DNA of 37,367 nt. Source: Verrucomicrobiota bacterium (GTDB lineage Bacteria > Verrucomicrobiota > Verrucomicrobiia > Opitutales > Opitutaceae). Each line of letters begins with the position of its first letter. The stretch's first letter is position 1. Of the stretch, positions 33,040 to 37,367 are shown one piece after another. Location: positions 1-37,367 of the forward strand of contig JAFEGO010000082.1 in NCBI GenBank assembly GCA_018239845.1, written 5' to 3'. The notes under the pieces are model-generated. The model saw only the letters and a program-made list of their open reading frames with translations, searched no databases and was not told the DNA's origin. The position numbers were made by a program, and so were the translations under genes.

Positions 33040-33205
33040 GTCGCATCAGGAACGAGTCGGCCCTCAAAAAGCCGGCTCCGCCAACCGGGCCGGGAGCGGC
33101 CACGGTGGATCGGGGGAAACCCCGGATGTGCGTTACCCGCAAGGGCGACGAACCAAGAACGCTCCCGAAAACGACGACCGATCTGATGCCTCAGATCGGT
33201 TTTTT
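33040..33205 (+). ncRNA. Candidate structured RNA of unknown class
   Basis: In the 300 bp between two genes there is a run of stable hairpins ended by a terminator. GAGTCGGC (33054-33061) pairs with GCCGGCTC (33071-33078) through one G-U pair around loop CCTCAAAAA; GGGG/CCCC with a GAAA tetraloop is at 33112-33123; TGCG/CGCA is at 33129-33141. A 10-bp terminator stem ends it at 33177-33205. No long reading frame starts or ends within it. I do not recognise a known riboswitch, 6S, SRP or tmRNA signature. It could be a stand-alone RNA or the leader of the small gene at 33258. Confidence 0.55.
33177..33205 (+). terminator. Intrinsic terminator of the structured RNA
   Basis: ACCGATCTGA pairs perfectly with TCAGATCGGT around TGCC, followed by T residues. 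It lies 53 bp before the next start codon. Confidence 0.92.
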
Positions 33206-33257
33206 GTTTTCAGCCCCTGGTGCGCGATAACTCCAACCCAAGAACTATCACGCATCA

Positions 33258-33511
33258 TGTCCAACCTAGCCAAACTGCCCGGTATCCGCGTCGACGCTGC
33301 CAACGCCAACCACCACCTGTGGGACAACCACGGCACGTGGTTCCTGCACTACACGGTCCACCCGACCCCCTTCACCAAGGAGCGCATCCGCCGCTCCCTC
33401 GGCACGAAGGACGTCAATGTGGCCCGTGAGCGCCGCGATACCTTCTTCGCGCACCTCGCGTCCGAGGCCACCAAGGCCGCCGCGACCCCGGGCAAGCAAG
33501 CCGCCGCTTGA
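33258..33511 (+). CDS. Small protein resembling the N-terminal arm of tyrosine recombinases
   Basis: The 84-residue protein has NHHLWDNHGTWFLHYTVHP, then RIRRSLGTKDVNVARERRD and a low-complexity Ala/Lys tail. The pattern of a strand-rich part (W-F-L-H-Y) followed by RRSLGT-D---A--RRD resembles the arm-binding and start of the core-binding domain of integrases, but there is no catalytic domain in this or the next gene. It may be a DNA-binding protein or a stand-alone relic. It follows the terminator of the structured RNA by 53 bp. Function not established. Confidence 0.6.
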
Positions 33512-33759
33512 GCGCCCGCGTCCGCATCATCCGCTTCGGCCGCGCCGAGGCGGTGCGGAGCGTTGTCCCCGGCGAGGAGTTCGCCAGCCCGGTCTTCCTG
33601 CAAGGCCAACCCGCCGCCGCGGGCCGCATCGTGCGCCGTGGCGACACGTGGGTCTATCTCCTCGCCGACGACACTCCCACCGGCCTCGCCAGCACCGATT
33701 CCCGTGCCGCGCTCGAAGAGCAGGTCATCGCCTACCATTTCGGCCCGGGCGCTTCCTGA
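33508..33759 (+). CDS. Small hypothetical protein
   Basis: An 83-residue frame opens with TTG at 33508, overlapping the previous stop (TTGA), and reads SARVRIIRFGRAEAV, VFLQGQPAAAGRIVRRGDTWVYLL and ends HFGPGAS. No family is recognised. The pattern of short strands could form a small beta-barrel. Codon third positions are GC-rich as in real genes here, and the overlap suggests translational coupling, but the start codon is uncertain. Its stop codon is directly followed by a REP-like palindrome. Confidence 0.5.
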   Translation: MSARVRIIRFGRAEAVRSVVPGEEFASPVFLQGQPAAAGRIVRRGDTWVYLLADDTPTGLASTDSRAALEEQVIAYHFGPGAS

Positions 33760-33782
33760 GTAGCGCAGGCGTCTCGCCTGCC
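33760..33782. repeat. GTAG-headed REP-like palindrome directly after a stop codon
   Basis: GTAGCGCAGGCGTCTCGCCT begins at the base after the TGA at 33757-33759. It is of the same class as 16945-16967 and appears unpaired. Confidence 0.9.
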
Positions 33783-33794
33783 TTCGCTAAACAA

Positions 33795-33853
33795 GTGGCT
33801 GCGACGTCCTCGTCGCAGGATTAAAGGCTCTGCGGCGAATACACCGCAGCCAC
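33795..33853. repeat. Paired GTGG-headed palindrome
   Basis: GTGGCTGCGACGTCCTCGTC at the left and an inverted partner ending CCGCAGCCAC at the right. The left half has changes (GCGACG/CGTCGC) that keep its small hairpin paired, which argues for selection on structure. Confidence 0.9.
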
Positions 33854-33857
33854 TCAA

Positions 33858-33913
33858 GTAGCGCCGGCATCCTGCCGGCCATCACGAAATTGCCGGCTGG
33901 AAGCCGACGCTAC
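33858..33913. repeat. Paired GTAG-headed palindrome, GCCGGC class
   Basis: GTAGCGCCGGCATCCTGCCG opens it and GCCGACGCTAC closes it. This is a further sequence class with the same head and architecture. Confidence 0.88.
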
Positions 33914-33928
33914 TTCAAGCGCGCGCAC

Positions 33929-33985
33929 GTAGTGCAGGCTTCTCGCCTGCAACCGACGTGAAGGCAGGCGGGACGCCTGCGCTAC
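33929..33985. repeat. Paired GTAG-headed palindrome, GCAGGC class
   Basis: GTAGTGCAGGCTTCTCGCCT opens it and GGACGCCTGCGCTAC closes it, ending 5 bp before the valS stop codon. It is the paired form of the element at 33760. Confidence 0.9.
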
Positions 33986-33990
33986 TCCCC

Positions 33991-36723
<2,733 letters not shown>

Positions 36724-36961
36724 GGGCGGTCAATAAAAGGGACAGAAAACCGCTCCCCCCACCGCGAAGCAAGTGGTTAAAATCCCCATGCCCTGCCAAC
36801 TACGCCCGCATGCTCCATGCTCCGACAATCAGGATAACCCCGGGCCTTCCCCCTCGGGGCCTTTGACCAAACGGCGGAAAACAGTGATGGAGGCGCTAGT
36901 CCGGGTTTAAGAGCCCGTTTCAGGAGCGCCGGAAACAGTGCGCCGTCACCTGAAGGACCGG
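36724..36961. other. Intergenic region without recognised gene
   Basis: The 238 bp between valS and the acyltransferase contain no convincing reading frame. Two tandem CATGCTC units (about 36809-36822) and a GC-rich imperfect hairpin near 36838-36862 are the only features seen. The valS promoter should be here but no clear boxes can be named. Confidence 0.5.
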
Positions 36962-37367
36962 TTAAGAAGCAGCAATCCTGTCCGAGGCTTTCGACGGAGC
37001 GAAACGGTTGGACAGTTTCTTGCCGAGCCGGATGGCCGGTTTTTCGACCAGGAAGCAAAAGACGACACAGAGGGCGATAAAAAGCCCGAGCGCCGCCGTG
37101 CGCGAAGGGTACCCAGCCGATTGGAGCCAAAGCTCGATTTGGTGCAGGGCGATATTGTGGAAAAGGTAGATCGAGTAGGTGAGCTCGGCGATGAATGAGA
37201 TCGTCGCGCTATGAGCCATCGTCGCGCCCAGCCAGGAAAAGCCGATGAAAACGACCATGCCAATGAGCGGGAAATGACTGGCGGCATAATCGGGATGGTA
37301 GATGGGATAGTGGAAAAGAAATGCCACGAGCACATACAGGGTGAAGGCGAAGACCCAGAGCCCGGAA
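36962..37367 (-). CDS. Acyltransferase 3 (OafA/YrhL) family protein, C-terminal part
   Basis: The minus-strand frame is open to the window edge, so the N-terminal part is missing. About 135 residues are seen, with several membrane segments: VLVAFLFHYPIYH, FPLIGMVVFIGFSWLG, the conserved ISFIAELTYSIYLFHNIALH, and LGLFIALCVVFCFLVEKPAIRLGKKL. The Y-S-I-Y-L-F-H and VEKPAI motifs are typical of the family, which O-acylates surface polysaccharides and other envelope targets. A link to cell-surface glycans is consistent, but the substrate is unknown. Confidence 0.9.
   Translation of the reverse strand, partial: SGLWVFAFTLYVLVAFLFHYPIYHPDYAASHFPLIGMVVFIGFSWLGATMAHSATISFIAELTYSIYLFHNIALHQIELWLQSAGYPSRTAALGLFIALCVVFCFLVEKPAIRLGKKLSNRFAPSKASDRIAAS

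Overview
This is a high-GC, gene-dense stretch of a Gram-negative chromosome, most likely from Verrucomicrobiota, probably Opitutaceae or a close relative. The reasons are a tandem set of PEP-CTERM proteins with VPEPATS-type anchors, the Kdo/Lpt outer-membrane genes linked to HPr kinase, small BamE-like lipoproteins, a Trp-repeat protein of verrucomicrobial style, weak Shine-Dalgarno sequences, and large numbers of short interspersed repeats at gene borders. The taxonomic call is an inference from gene content; no rRNA gene is present. I found no tRNA, rRNA, CRISPR array, insertion sequence or prophage.

Layout. 1-3043: four consecutive PEP-CTERM proteins (the first cut by the window edge); two share a duplicated 93-bp upstream region. 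3205-5907: a large fusion of type I phosphodiesterase, TPR and sulfotransferase-like domains. 6045-12587: a five-gene block of circularly permuted ATP-grasp, alpha-E, two transglutaminase-like proteins and a DUF2126 protein, matching the predicted peptide-ligation/modification systems of bacteria. 12775-14581: divergent phytanoyl-CoA-dioxygenase-like gene and AraC-type regulator. 14633-16386: two paralogous BamE-like lipoproteins flanking a HAD phosphatase. 16484-16927: RpiB. 17114-19235: a MarR regulator with a ring-cleaving dioxygenase and a carboxylesterase, an MhqR/MhqO/MhqD-like quinone-response set with matching operator-like palindromes at both promoters. 19347-22180: metallo-hydrolase and a fused 2-oxoacid dehydrogenase E1 alpha-beta. 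22189-26333: kdsC-lptC-lptA-lptB, then hprK and rph. 26358-28199: an adenylate cyclase with SRPBCC and zinc-ribbon regions. 28296-28772: an HTH protein. 28992-31238: sucC and sucD. 31308-32957: a Trp-repeat protein of lower GC. 32958-33759: a probable structured RNA with terminator and two small proteins. 33760-33985: a packed cluster of palindromic repeats. 33991-36723: valS. 36962-37367: the end of an acyltransferase.

The most unusual signal is at repeat level. First, at ten places there are short arrays of degenerate 7-nt units, usually exactly four units (28 nt), with different unit sequences (CATTAGN, CTCAACY, ATCGAAA, TTTAAGC/GCTTACA, AACNNNN). They sit at gene borders, but four lie inside coding sequence, at domain linkers, at the N-terminus of KdsC or in the late part of the DUF2126 protein, and one supplies a stop codon. 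Second, several sequence classes of REP-like palindromes share a GTAG/GTGG head and often occur as inverted pairs; two start directly on a stop codon and one lies inside a coding linker. Neither is explained by the protein genes. The structured RNA at about 33040-33205 is a third candidate novelty.

How the genes work together: the Kdo/Lpt cluster builds and exports LPS, the PEP-CTERM proteins are probably cell-surface or exported proteins sorted by an exosortase encoded elsewhere, the ATP-grasp/transglutaminase block is a self-contained operon, and sucCD plus the E1 fusion serve central carbon metabolism.
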